64,000 nucleotides of DNA from Actinernus sp. WN-2022. Its lineage: Eukaryota; Cnidaria; Anthozoa; Actiniaria; Actinernidae. This document shows, in pieces, positions 21,701-30,032 of this stretch. The position numbers were made by a program, and so were the translations under genes. Under the pieces are notes generated by a model. The model had not been told where the DNA came from, ran no database searches, and saw nothing but the letters and a program-made list of their open reading frames with translations. Position 1 is the stretch's first letter. Each line of letters starts with the position of its first letter. The DNA lies in the NCBI GenBank assembly GCA_030867875.1, contig JAOWCC010000019.1, positions 105,635,006-105,699,005 of the forward strand, written 5' to 3'.

Positions 21701-24700
21701 TGGAAAATCCACAAAAACAACATGGAGACGAGATGCAGTTTCTTATAAATAAGTCGAAATTCAATTGCAAGTTTTTCATTCTTAGATAGGTATGCACAAT
21801 TGAGGCAAATCTAGAAATAGAAAAGTTGTACAATGTATTATACTGCAAACATTCAAATGTAAATTTCACAGCAACTTTAAAAGAGGCTAAAGTTGATATG
21901 TTACGTATTTTAAAATCTAAGCTGTTCCAAAGCTTTATGGCAGAAGGGAAGAAAGAACGTTTATGTCTCTCAGTTCGACTAATTGGCAGAGTATAATTTT
22001 CACCGTATCTAATTGAAAGTCTCGTTCATTCACTAACTTTTAAAGGGAGTAACTTATATAAACAGTCATGTTAGATGGTTAACTATCTTATAAAGTAGAA
22101 CTAATTTATGCATCTGTCTCCTTGTTTTTAAATCTTCCCATCCTAATTCCTGCAAACGTCTAGCTCTGTTGGTTCCTTTCATAGCCCCAGTTACCAATCT
22201 GGCAGCTTCATAATTTGTATATGTTCTAGAAGATTGCTTTCATTTTTAGTGCATTCCATCCCAAACACAATCAGCATATTCCATAATTGGTCGAACAAGG
22301 CTTTTGTAAAGAATAATAAGAGTTGATCTGTTTACTTTATACTTAATACGTTTGAGTAGGTTTAAACGTTTAGAAGCTTTTTGGTGAATGCCTACAATAT
22401 AATTTCTCCAAGATAAATTACTAGATACTGTTAGCCCAAAATGAGTATGATTATCAACTTCTTTTATAATACCATTTCCTAAAATAAGGGGCGGGTGCAT
22501 TAGTTTGTTTATCTTAGTGGTAAACGTAATACTCCTGGTTTTGGTAGAATTCATAGTAACTAACCAGCTATTTGACCAATCCGTAATATTAATTAAGTCA
22601 GCCGACAATTCTTCAGCTGATTGCAGCGGGAATTATCAACTATTTTAAGCGATGATGTATCGTCTGCATACAAGAAACAGTTTGATGATATTTTATTGGG
22701 AAGGTCATTTATATAAATCAAAAAAAGCAAGGGACCAAGAACAGATTTGAGGTACTCCTGCTCTTATTTCTAACCAGTCACTTCTTTGACCTTCAATTAT
22801 TACTCGTTGTTTCCTTCCATATAAATAACTTGCTATCCAGTTTAAAAGAGGGTCCCGAACACCTAATGACTTTAATTTATGCAGAAGTCCATCATGCCAT
22901 ACTCTATCAAAGGCTTTACTAATATCGAGGAAAATAATTATTGTATCAAAACCCTTCTCCAATGACTCATAAATCTGATGCACAATATAAATAAGCTGGT
23001 TACTTGTAGAATCTCCTGGACGAAAGCCAGCCTGGAAGGGATACAAAAAACCTATTGCTCTTTTTTTAAGAACGAATGATGTTATTGTTTGATGAAATTT
23101 ATATTCAGGCTTAGTATAGACTATAGAAACATACTTTATATTGATAGAAAAAGAAGACAAAAAACTCGCTAAAGGAATATATGCGGCATTTCCGATAGTT
23201 TTTAGCTTCTGTTTTTCTGCCACTGTAATTCGTATTTAGAGAGAATGATGTTCAACAGCTAGGCTGTGTCTGTACGTCATTTCAGCGAATTTTACAACCC
23301 TTACTCTACATACTAAAGAACAAATGGACTTGTATTTTTTCTTTAGTATGTAGAGTAAGGAATGTAAAATGCACCCAAATTCGCTGAAACAACATACAGA
23401 CACAGCCAAGACACAGCTTAGTTTTATTCATTTTTATTACAGTATATCGAAAAGCTAGATTTTAAAATTCCCATACAAACCCTTATAAAATCAAATTTAC
23501 ATAAACAGAGCTTGGGCTTCCTGTGGTGAAATGAATACGAGTTGGGCTTGACTTTATAAAATAGTTCAAACATGCAGTTCAAAAGTAGACATCAGAAATA
23601 AAAGCCACTTTTTCAGTAAGGCTACTGGAGTGTTAAGAAGCTTTCAGAAGCTTTTTTTAGAAGTAGGCGAGGCCATTAACAGTGCAATATATACCTATAT
23701 TATTATACCTTTATACAGCCCAAGTCATAATAATTCTCAACCAACCAAATGTTTGCATTCTCATTGTAGGGATCAGGGCAGCCCTAGAAGCTTCAGGCAA
23801 CAAGTTTGGTAGGCTTCTAGTTCTTGGTACCCCAGCAGAAGAGGGTGGGGGAGGTAAAGTCAAAATGATAGACAGTGGTTGCTTCAAGGATATTGATTTC
23901 TCTATGATGGTACACCCTTCTAAGTTTGATGCTGCAGCTGGTACCCTCCTCTCCATTGATGGGGTGGATGTTACCTATAAAGGGCATGCAGCACATGCTG
24001 CAGCATTTCCCTGGGAAGGAACCAATGCCTTAGATGCTGCCGTCATGGCTTACAGTAGCATCAGCATGTTACGGCAGCAGATGAAGCCAGCATGGAGAAT
24101 TCATGGTGTAATTCACGAGGGAGGAGTCAAACCTAATATCATACCTGACAAGACAAGACTTGAGTATTATATGAGGGCTCCTAATGAAAAAGAACTTGAT
24201 GAGCTAAGAGAGAAAGTTGTCCCATGCTTTGAGGCAGCTGCTAAAGCAACAGGTAAACTACAGAACCTTCCCATTGCCTGGTTTTGCTTAAACATTACAC
24301 AAAGCATCATCTGATGCATAATTGTTTCATTTGCAGCATTATTTTTTATGAGTTCATCTAAAATTTCATGTTTACACATAGCAATGGCCTAATTCAAGAT
24401 TTTTATGAATAGCTTGGTGCTAGCAATTAAGTTACATGGATGGGCAAGCAAACTGTACCAGCACTAAACTACATGTGAGCATATAATTATATGTACTAAC
24501 AAGCATGAAATTAAACCTGAATAAATGTTGATTTTTGCAGGGTGTACCGTTGAAATTAAGTGGCAACACTGGTTGCATTATTCCAATGTTAACCACAACC
24601 CTAAATTGGTTGAACTCTACAAAGGCCATGCTGAAAGTTTAGGAATCAAGTTTCTGTCCAAAGAGGAGGAGGCGAAACTTCCACATGGCTCCACTGACAT

Positions 24701-24926
24701 GGGAAATGTGTCTTATGAAGTTCCTTCCATTCATCCATTTTACAGCATAGGCACAACAGCTCCGAATCATTCACTTGACTTCACAGCAGCCGCTGCAACT
24801 GATACTGCACATAAGAAGACACTGATTGCTGCAAAGTCCATGGCAATGACGGCAATTGATGTGTTATGCAATCCTGACATACTGACAGAGATTAAGAAGC
24901 AGTTTCAAAACTCTAAACAAAAATGA
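15389..24926 (+). CDS. PM20D2: PM20D2-like M20 family dipeptidase, three exons
   Basis: Spliced exons 15389-15731, 23770-24252 and 24541-24926 give 1212 nt (403 residues), close to vertebrate PM20D2. Known family role: a zinc-dependent M20 peptidase acting on beta-alanyl-lysine and related dipeptides, a clean-up activity in carnosine metabolism in the cytosol. Visible blocks are VICEYDALP and GHACGHNLIAE (metal ligands), GTPAEEGGGG (catalytic Glu), MVHPSK, KGHAAHAAAFPWEGTNALDA (lid domain), GVKPNIIPD and GSTDMGNVSYEVPSIHP (C-terminal metal region). The start at 15389 is the first ATG in frame. Splice phases agree: codon Gly-115 is split G/GG, and the second junction also falls after the first base of a codon. 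The first intron is 8 kb and full of transposons. The gene is convergent with MTG2. Confidence 0.92.
15751..16143 (+). mobile_element. MITE, TIR GGTAGTAT..CGTCGTGTACCG, copy 1
   Basis: The ends GGTAGTATATCGTCGTGTAC and inverted GTACACGACGATATACTACC enclose 393 bp. A second, inverted copy is at 17201-17631. The body includes a tRNA-like TCTCGTGGTCTATGGTTAGG. No obvious target duplication flanks this copy. Confidence 0.8.
16346..16654 (+). other. Open frame of 102 codons in intron, unrecognised
   Basis: It reads as a hydrophilic then mixed sequence without a known motif. Similar-looking intron fragments are usually transposon debris. No neighbour supports it as a gene. Confidence 0.2.
16660..16735. 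repeat. Dispersed repeat shared with 29300-29400
   Basis: GGCCTTTTGAAATCATGGTT and GGCACACTAGCACAACAA at 16687-16725 match the minus strand of 29310-29350 with a few differences. This is part of an unnamed interspersed family. Confidence 0.6.
16945..17872. mobile_element. Foldback element interrupted by an inserted MITE
   Basis: The arm 16945-17160 (GACCAGTTTGCGATAAATTC to GGGATGTAGCTGTGCTGG) is inverted at 17655-17872. Between the arms sits the MITE copy at 17201-17631, so this older foldback was the target of a younger insertion. Confidence 0.8.
17201..17631 (-). mobile_element. MITE, TIR GGTAGTATCGTCGTGTACCG, copy 2 with tRNA-like insert
   Basis: Inverted relative to the 15751 copy. It is flanked by AAAATGAG and AAAACGAG, an 8-bp target duplication with one mismatch, as for hAT-type insertion. 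The minus strand includes a tRNA-Glu-like stretch (about 17378-17464): TCTCGTGGTCTAATGGTTAG, then CCGAGTTTGAATCCTGG. The element therefore carries a decayed polymerase III promoter. Confidence 0.8.
17958..18096. repeat. Dispersed repeat shared with 45113-45244
   Basis: GTCACGTTCACGCCTGACTG with TTTCTGGTAAGAATATACAA matches 45113-45244 in inverted orientation, with moderate divergence. Family unknown. Confidence 0.65.
18335..19003 (+). pseudogene. Cysteine-rich protein gene remnant, frameshifted
   Basis: The main frame (18500-18904) has clusters of paired cysteines: VECVSCGKWRCVYS, YTCGSSILP and QCYSCNKFDLICCRCG. A one-base frame change near 18900 is followed by VNPVCCICTEKGDKP and a basic end, GGKRKKKT, with a stop at about 19003. 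The spacing suggests several zinc-binding knuckles. An upstream frame (from about 18335) also looks coding. It lies inside PM20D2 intron 1, so it is probably a transposon gene or retrocopy. The family is not identified. Confidence 0.5.
19110..19261. mobile_element. 152-bp hairpin MITE
   Basis: TAAAGGCTGGCTCTCATATA and ATCGTCCC at the left are inverted at the right (GGGACGATTATATAAGAACC, AGCCTTA). Inner arms CGCCCGAAAACGTATAGAGC and GCTATACACACGTTTTCAGG also pair. Confidence 0.75.
19380..21272. mobile_element. 1.9-kb foldback element with about 840-bp arms, TTAA ends
   Basis: The left arm (TTAAGGTGGCCCACGG to GAGGATTA, 19380 to about 20225) is inverted in the right arm (about 20430-21272, ending CCGCAGC-like CGGGCCACCTTAA). 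Open frames such as 19677-19913 (-) and 20789-20974 (+) are the same sequence in the two arms. The loop is about 200 bp. No transposase is present. It sits in PM20D2 intron 1. Confidence 0.85.
21300..23223 (-). mobile_element. LINE (non-LTR retrotransposon), inactivated
   Basis: Read on the minus strand: the RT fingers and palm (22705-23223) include FQAGFRPGDSTSNQLIYIVH and FLDISKAFDRVWHDGLLHKL. The catalytic FLYADD box lies near 22659-22676 in another frame. The thumb/connection region (22246-22608) includes RPIMEYADCVWD. A C-terminal Cys/His segment (21369-21869) includes CCFCGFSNETLMHFFFYC. A two-base loss in the PQG box shifts the frame and other stops follow, so this copy is dead. It is of CR1/jockey type by its motifs. 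Confidence 0.85.
23262..23406. mobile_element. Hairpin MITE, GGCTGTGTCTGTA ends
   Basis: GGCTGTGTCTGTACGTCATT and CAGCGAATTTTAC at the left pair with GTAAAATGCACCCAAATTCG and ACATACAGACACAGCC at the right. The centre has a second pair, CTTACTCTACATACTAAAGA and its inverse. Confidence 0.75.
23770..24252 (+). CDS. PM20D2: PM20D2 exon 2
   Basis: Acceptor TTGTAG before 23770; donor GTAAAC at 24253. Encodes IRAALEASG to EAAAKAT, covering the catalytic Glu block and the lid (dimerisation) domain. Confidence 0.92.
24541..24926 (+). CDS. PM20D2: PM20D2 exon 3 (terminal)
   Basis: Acceptor TTTTTGCAG before 24541. Encodes CTVEIKW to the end, FQNSKQK, then TGA. Contains GSTDMGNVSYEVPSIHP, the C-terminal metal-site block. 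Confidence 0.93.
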
Positions 24927-25421
24927 TCAAAATACCTAGAGTAGATAAGAGACCAAAAAGGTTACGGGGAGGTAGTTAAGGAACCTTTGTCCTGATTCAG
25001 TAGCATCTTTTTTTACTTCAATTAATGTGTTCAACACAAACCTACCTAAGTTATGAATGTCCTTTTCTCAAATACGTTTCAAGGTATGGGAACTCTTCTA
25101 GGGCTAGATGTAGAACCAACTCCAAGTGGCCCCAGTTTCAGCAGTAATTGTACTGAAATAGGGCATTTTAATTATGGCATCATTTTACTACAACTACCAG
25201 AATCCTTTTCAAATTCTTTTTCTCATTCAAATTTATCAATTCCTTTGAGAATTCAAAGACAATGGTCCAAATTAAAGGAACAATTGAAAATAATCCGCAC
25301 AAAGAGTTCTCGACTGGTAGTTGTAGTATGTGATGCCATCATTCAAACATCCTATTGGTATACAAAAAAAACGTCAAAGAACAAAAATATATTTCAAGCA
25401 ATTTTCAAACAATATTTTCTA
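24927..25421. other. Space between convergent PM20D2 and MTG2
   Basis: Holds the 3' untranslated regions of both genes. A plus-strand open frame from 25053 has no known motif and is not called. Confidence 0.5.
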
Positions 25422-25780
25422 TCATCTGTTTATTGTTGATTCAAATAATATTCTAACACTCTTTTTAAGCTGTTCTATTCCTTGTCCAAACTTTCCTGAG
25501 ACTGGTATAACAGGAAGGTTAAATTCCTCTTTCAACCACTGCTTATCAAATTCTGTGACCATATCAGTTTTAGTGGCAACTATGGCAGCTGGTCTCTGTG
25601 AAAGTCCTTCTCTGTAAAGTTCTAGCTCCTTTTGAAGTGCAGTGAACTGTCTGTGTGGGTTAGTTTGGGAGATGTCTAGTACATAAAGGAGACACTGACA
25701 GCGCTCAATATGTCTCAGGAAGGAATGGCCAAGACCTTTATTGAGATGTGCACCACTAATAAGACCAGGGATATCAGCCA
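25422..25780 (-). CDS. MTG2: MTG2 terminal exon
   Basis: Acceptor ATTTCAG before 25780. Encodes [18 protein letters not shown] (G3) to the stop at 25422. G4 reads IVATKTDM, and [13 protein letters not shown] carries the G5-like SG-K block. AATAAA overlaps the last codons. Confidence 0.92.
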
Positions 25781-28700
25781 CTGAAATAAAAAACAAACAA
25801 TATTTTGGAGAAGTTATAACATTCACTTCAACTAGTCAATTCTAGATGTTGCATTAAAAATCCATAACAGCCTCTTCAGCTATTCTGAATAGTGGCTTCT
25901 TAAAACAGTAGCTAACCCTTTATGCCCAACGGTACTAAAATATATGTTAGGAGACAGTAAGGAAAATGTGAATGTTACTTTTGGAACTAAAGCCTTCACA
26001 TTACATTTGTAAAATTCATTAATAATTCATAAGGGAGCTAACCAATTCAAACACAGCATTGAAGTCACATGGATATCTCTGTAAACCCCCAATACAGAAC
26101 TGATTAAAGATATTCAATCCATACTTAGACAGACACTAGCATTTGTTTGATACATAACTGATTAATTAAACATGAGTGTCTGATACAACACTGATTAATA
26201 AAACAATGTCTGTATCACTTTAACTCTGACACTTGCATCACTGATATAGACACTGATGTTCTAATTAATAATCAGTCCAGTCTGTATCCAACAGTGTCTA
26301 TTGTAGGAAGGTTTCACAACCAATCACTGACCTACCTTACCCAGGTAATTGACGCATACAGACCTCTTGCCATTATGGGACCTATTTTTGTGTATGTGAC
26401 CATGACATGATGCCAAACTTTAATTTTATGTTTCCCATCAATATTTCATAAACTTTAATCATTAAATGAAGGGCTGTGTAAAACAAGCCTTAGGGCATAA
26501 GTGGCAGAGTCACATTCTAAATTCTCATTCAAATCCCTTTGCAATTATTAATGTTTTCTAAGGGAGAATTTAGAATGTAATCAGGAGTCACTTATGCCCT
26601 TGTTGCATGCACACAGCCCTTCAAATATTATTAAATATCACATAGCTTCATTTCACAAGTAAGATACTATAATTTTTATTTGCATCCAATCTGTATGGGA
26701 TTTACAATGGCTCGTCATACCCCTACATTGTACCTCTCTGGAAAGTCCAATTTCCTCAGTGCTTGAGGTATGGATATTTTCTGGAACTACACTTTTTCTA
26801 AATACCAATACAGGTTGTCTGCTCATATTGTGTCTATTACAACAGCCTGGTCCATGTACCTGCAATTTGTGCATAGTCCTCATACTTAACCATGCCCACA
26901 TAAGGATTGAGGGTTGTGAAGGGATATGCAGCTACAGTGGGTCTGGCTTGTGATATGGCTCTCAATAATGTTGACTTACCAGCATTGGGAAACCCAACCT
27001 GTTTGGAGGTGAAAGAGGATCTGAATGGGAGTGTATTTTCATTGGCATACATGTATATTCACAATTTTACTGAAATCTCCAGCTGCAAGAATTTTGAACT
27101 AAGGTACATGTATGGTTAAACTTAATTTCTAAACGTTATACCAAAACTCCAGCCAATCATAAAGTATGCAGCTGATCAAGGAAGTCATTTAAACATGTTT
27201 ACTGTTTCTATATTAAATTTACAAACAATTATTAATATGCCTGGATAAAGATACAATTGTCTGACTGGCAAAATCAAAAACAGGTGTAACTCCTGTTAAT
27301 GTATTGGGATAAGAAAATTGCAGCTGTATTTATCAGTAAAAAGAAATAGTTTTATTAATATGGCTAAGTAATTTTGCAAGCTATAATTATTGGTCAATTT
27401 GCGATACATAAATTCCTGTACAGACCTGAAAATGAGACAAAGCTGGCTTTGTGTATAGAAGCCATATTATAATAAACATATTAGTAACCTCATTTGCTTA
27501 GTCTGTACCATAAGTTAGGGATCCTCGTTTTTGCCCCATAAAAAGGTGAAAAACCTTTAATAAATTAATTGTCCATAACTTAAGGTATGGACCTCGCACT
27601 TGGTTAATACCCGGGGGGGAGGCTTATATGGCCTATACGCTGGACAGGGTATGGTTTTTGGCCTCTGTCCTGAACAGGGTATATAATTTCATGTGAGTTT
27701 GTCCTAAACAGGGTATTGATTGCATGATTATCCTCATCTCACCGGTCTTTAAGTTAACAGGTCATCAGTCAACATCAGATCATTTCGGAGACTCCACACG
27801 ATCATTGTCACCCAATCAAGCATTATATAAGAATATAAGGGATGGCCCATTTGATGGGGAGGGTACTGAAAATCCCTAAAACAGAAGATGCAAAAAAATA
27901 TTGTGCAAGGCAATAACCCTCCAAAACCCTCCTCTGACCTGGGGAGTCTGTATTTTGTCATTTGTCCTAAACTGGGTCCTAAACGAAAGGGTGTTGTCCT
28001 ACACAGGGTAGGTATTTAGAGTTTTTCTGTCCTAAACAAGGTCAGGGTTTCAAACCTTCAGTGGTATCACTATGCCCTATACCTACCCCCCCCCCCCCCC
28101 CCCCCCAGGTTAATAAGAGGTTTGTATGAAGCAAAATTAATATCATCACTTTCTGACTTACTAATCCAACATCAGCTATAGTCTTCAGTTCCAGTTCTAA
28201 TACTCTCTCCTCGCCAAGGGTCCCCTGAGTGTTCTTTTCAGGAGCTTGGTCAGTAGCAGTCTTGAAATGAGCATTTCCTAACCCTCCCCTCCCTCCTTGA
28301 GCTACAATGAATGACTGCCCCTCCCTTGATAGGTCTCCTATAACTTCTTTGTTGAATATAGCCATTGTGCCAAGAGGAACCTGCATGAATTGTTATAATT
28401 ATTTGAATATAATTATATTTATTAGATTTTATTAATATGCATATATTCTGGGTTGACAAGAAAAAATGGATTTAAATAAGGCCTGAAATGTTTTAGCTGG
28501 ACTCGGCCACACAGCACATGCAAAATTAATGCAATGTTTCAGAAAAACAGACCACCAGCCATGAAAATAAAAACAGACCACCAGCCATGAAAATAATAGG
28601 GCCTCAAACAAATTTAACAATACTACTAACAAATTAATATTACGGTAACTAATTCTGTATTAAATAAATAAAAATATGAGGTTGAAGATCTTTTATGGAC

Positions 28701-29118
28701 CCTGAAGCAATACCTGTCAACAACTAAAAATAATATATTCCTGAACCTACATTTCCAATTTGCTTTCCTTACTTTGATTACTAAGTCTGAAGAACTTCGT
28801 CCATGGCAATTACAAGTTCTACCTGCTCCACCACTCTCTGCCTTGTTATGTCTCTTGATGTGGCCAAGTTCCCATAGCGAGCTATCAGCCAGTAGGGCGA
28901 CACTACCACCATTACCTCCATTCCCACCATCAGGACCAGCTTTGGACTGAAACCTGACATCAAATAAGTAAAAACCATATTACCTCAGTAAATCTTTCTT
29001 ATCAATATACTCTTCTGTTAGTGCCATAACTGTACCTCAGTCTTTTAAAATGAGCAAGGCCATTGCCACCATCGCCAGCCTTCACAAAGACCTTCTTCCA
29101 GTCAATAAACTGTCTTTC
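25422..29118 (-). CDS. MTG2: MTG2-like mitochondrial Obg GTPase, 5' exon(s) not found
   Basis: Five exons on the minus strand (29118-29036, 28953-28773, 28380-28162, 26998-26860, 25780-25422) join in frame to 981 nt, 326 residues. The N-terminal Obg fold shows [31 protein letters not shown] and [10 protein letters not shown]. The G domain shows [15 protein letters not shown] (G1), YPFTTLNP (G2), VADIPG (G3) and ATKTD (G4). Known family role: GTP-dependent assembly of the large mitochondrial ribosomal subunit. [12 protein letters not shown] and FLRHIERC fit MTG2 (GTPBP5) better than GTPBP10. Human MTG2 has about 80 more residues, so the start and targeting peptide lie in an upstream exon. Oddity: G4 has Thr where Asn is usual. 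Confidence 0.88.
25860..26466. other. MTG2 intron, short related repeats
   Basis: No gene. Phrases related to ACACTGATTAAT and GTGTCTGATACA recur between about 26130 and 26310. Otherwise unremarkable. Confidence 0.35.
26467..26623. mobile_element. Foldback MITE, TGAAGGGCTGTGT family, copy 1
   Basis: Ends TGAAGGGCTGTGT and inverted ACACAGCCCTTCA. Related copies are at 40167-40302 and 60091-60227. Lies in an MTG2 intron. Confidence 0.8.
26860..26998 (-). CDS. MTG2: MTG2 exon with the P-loop
   Basis: Acceptor CCAAACAG, donor GTACAT. Encodes [18 protein letters not shown] to YEDYAQIA. Carries G1 and G2. Confidence 0.92.
27610..28107. mobile_element. MITE with 8-bp target duplication and repeated GTCCTAAACAGGGTA
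   Basis: Flanked by a perfect 8-bp duplication, GGTTAATA (27602-27609 and 28108-28115). One end is CCCGGGGGGGAGG, the other a long C run. The motif GTCCTAAACAGGGTA or a variant occurs about six times near both ends. It lies in an MTG2 intron. Confidence 0.75.
28162..28380 (-). CDS. MTG2: MTG2 exon, end of Obg domain
   Basis: Acceptor CATGCAG, donor GTAAGT. Encodes [17 protein letters not shown] to [11 protein letters not shown]. Ends in phase 0. Confidence 0.9.
28773..28953 (-). CDS. MTG2: MTG2 exon with Obg Gly-rich repeats
   Basis: Acceptor ATGTCAG, chosen because it alone keeps phase with the exon before; a second AG seven bases downstream would break the frame. Donor GTAAGG. Encodes [15 protein letters not shown] to DLVIK. 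Confidence 0.85.
29036..29118 (-). CDS. MTG2: MTG2 exon (first recognised)
   Basis: Acceptor TTTTTAG; encodes [20 protein letters not shown] and onward to KRL; donor GTACAG. Start of the Obg domain. Confidence 0.85.
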
Positions 29119-29759
29119 CTAAAAATAATATAAAATAAAAATACTATAATAAAAAATTGAAATATTATCTGCCAATTAATTGAAGCCAAAATCCCTTTAC
29201 TAAATATTTTGTATATCAGCTGTGGCATCAAAATGGCTCTGCAGATACTTCGAATAATACTTGTACATGTATGTACTTTATAGCAATACTTAATGTGTTG
29301 ACAAACATTAGTTGTTATGCTAATGTGCCAACCATGATTTCAAAAGGCCGCTTTGTGTCAGGAACCAATGGATCTCTGGTTGGCACATTAATGACAATGG
29401 ATGACTTGGCAGTAAGTATCACCAGGGATGGCCATTGATCAGCCGGTGCACTATTACCTAAAAATACCATGTGCATCAACAAATATATACTGAGGCAGGC
29501 CAGGTGGAACTTGTTTATGAGCAAATTATTTATTATACATTAAAAAATGTTACAACAAAATAAAACCATAAAAGAAAATGCATTATACTGTAATGTTATC
29601 ATTGTATGAATTAAATTATTAACTAATTAAGTTAATTGATGACAATTTTCTGATGATGTCACTGCACTGTTTCCCTCCAAATGTATCATACCTTTTGTCT
29701 TGAGCAAAAATAACGCAGCAGCATATAAGGTAACTTGTTAGTGCACATGAAAATCAACT
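29119..29759. other. Upstream of MTG2, dispersed repeat at 29300-29400
   Basis: No MTG2 exon could be placed here. 29310-29350 (minus) matches 16687-16725, showing a dispersed repeat. Confidence 0.4.
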
Positions 29760-29769
29760 GATAGTGATA

Positions 29770-29984
29770 TACATAATATCAGAGAACTTAACATCAAAAC
29801 GTGGTCGCTCAGCTATGACGTGGTACACCGCTGTCCCGTGGTGTGCCCGCGATATGACGCGTTTGTGTTTACAGATGAACAAGAGGAGTCCAACATGGCG
29901 GCGGTTAGCTTCCACGTGGTAGCCGGGTGATTGCCCTTTAGAAGCCTTTCACACCTTCACTAAGCACTCCCTCTGGTCGAAGTC
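29770..29984. promoter_or_regulatory. Likely shared promoter and 5' region of JARID2 and MTG2
   Basis: GC-rich relative to its surroundings, with several CpGs, an AACATGGCGGC stretch (29892-29902) that fits a YY1 site, and CACGTG E-box cores (for example near 29913). The two genes point away from each other. A short upstream frame, ATG at 29895 to TGA at 29930 (11 codons), could precede the JARID2 start if transcribed. Confidence 0.5.
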
Positions 29985-30032
29985 ATGGCCGCTAGGAGCC
30001 GCCCTAAACGGAAAATCATCCAACGTTGTTTG
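29985..30032 (+). CDS. JARID2: JARID2 exon 1
   Basis: Sixteen codons, MAARSRPKRKIIQRCL, then donor GTAAGC. The start context is GTCATGG. Phase 0. Confidence 0.85.

Noticed and set aside
25053..25439. 128-codon plus-strand frame between PM20D2 and MTG2
   Set aside because: No motif, overlaps the MTG2 3' end, low-complexity Ser/Lys content.
29960..30020. Minus-strand MIFRLGRLLAAMTSTRGSA as MTG2 targeting exon
   Set aside because: It looks like a mitochondrial presequence, but it is antisense to JARID2 exon 1, stops quickly, and no donor gives the right phase for the next MTG2 exon.
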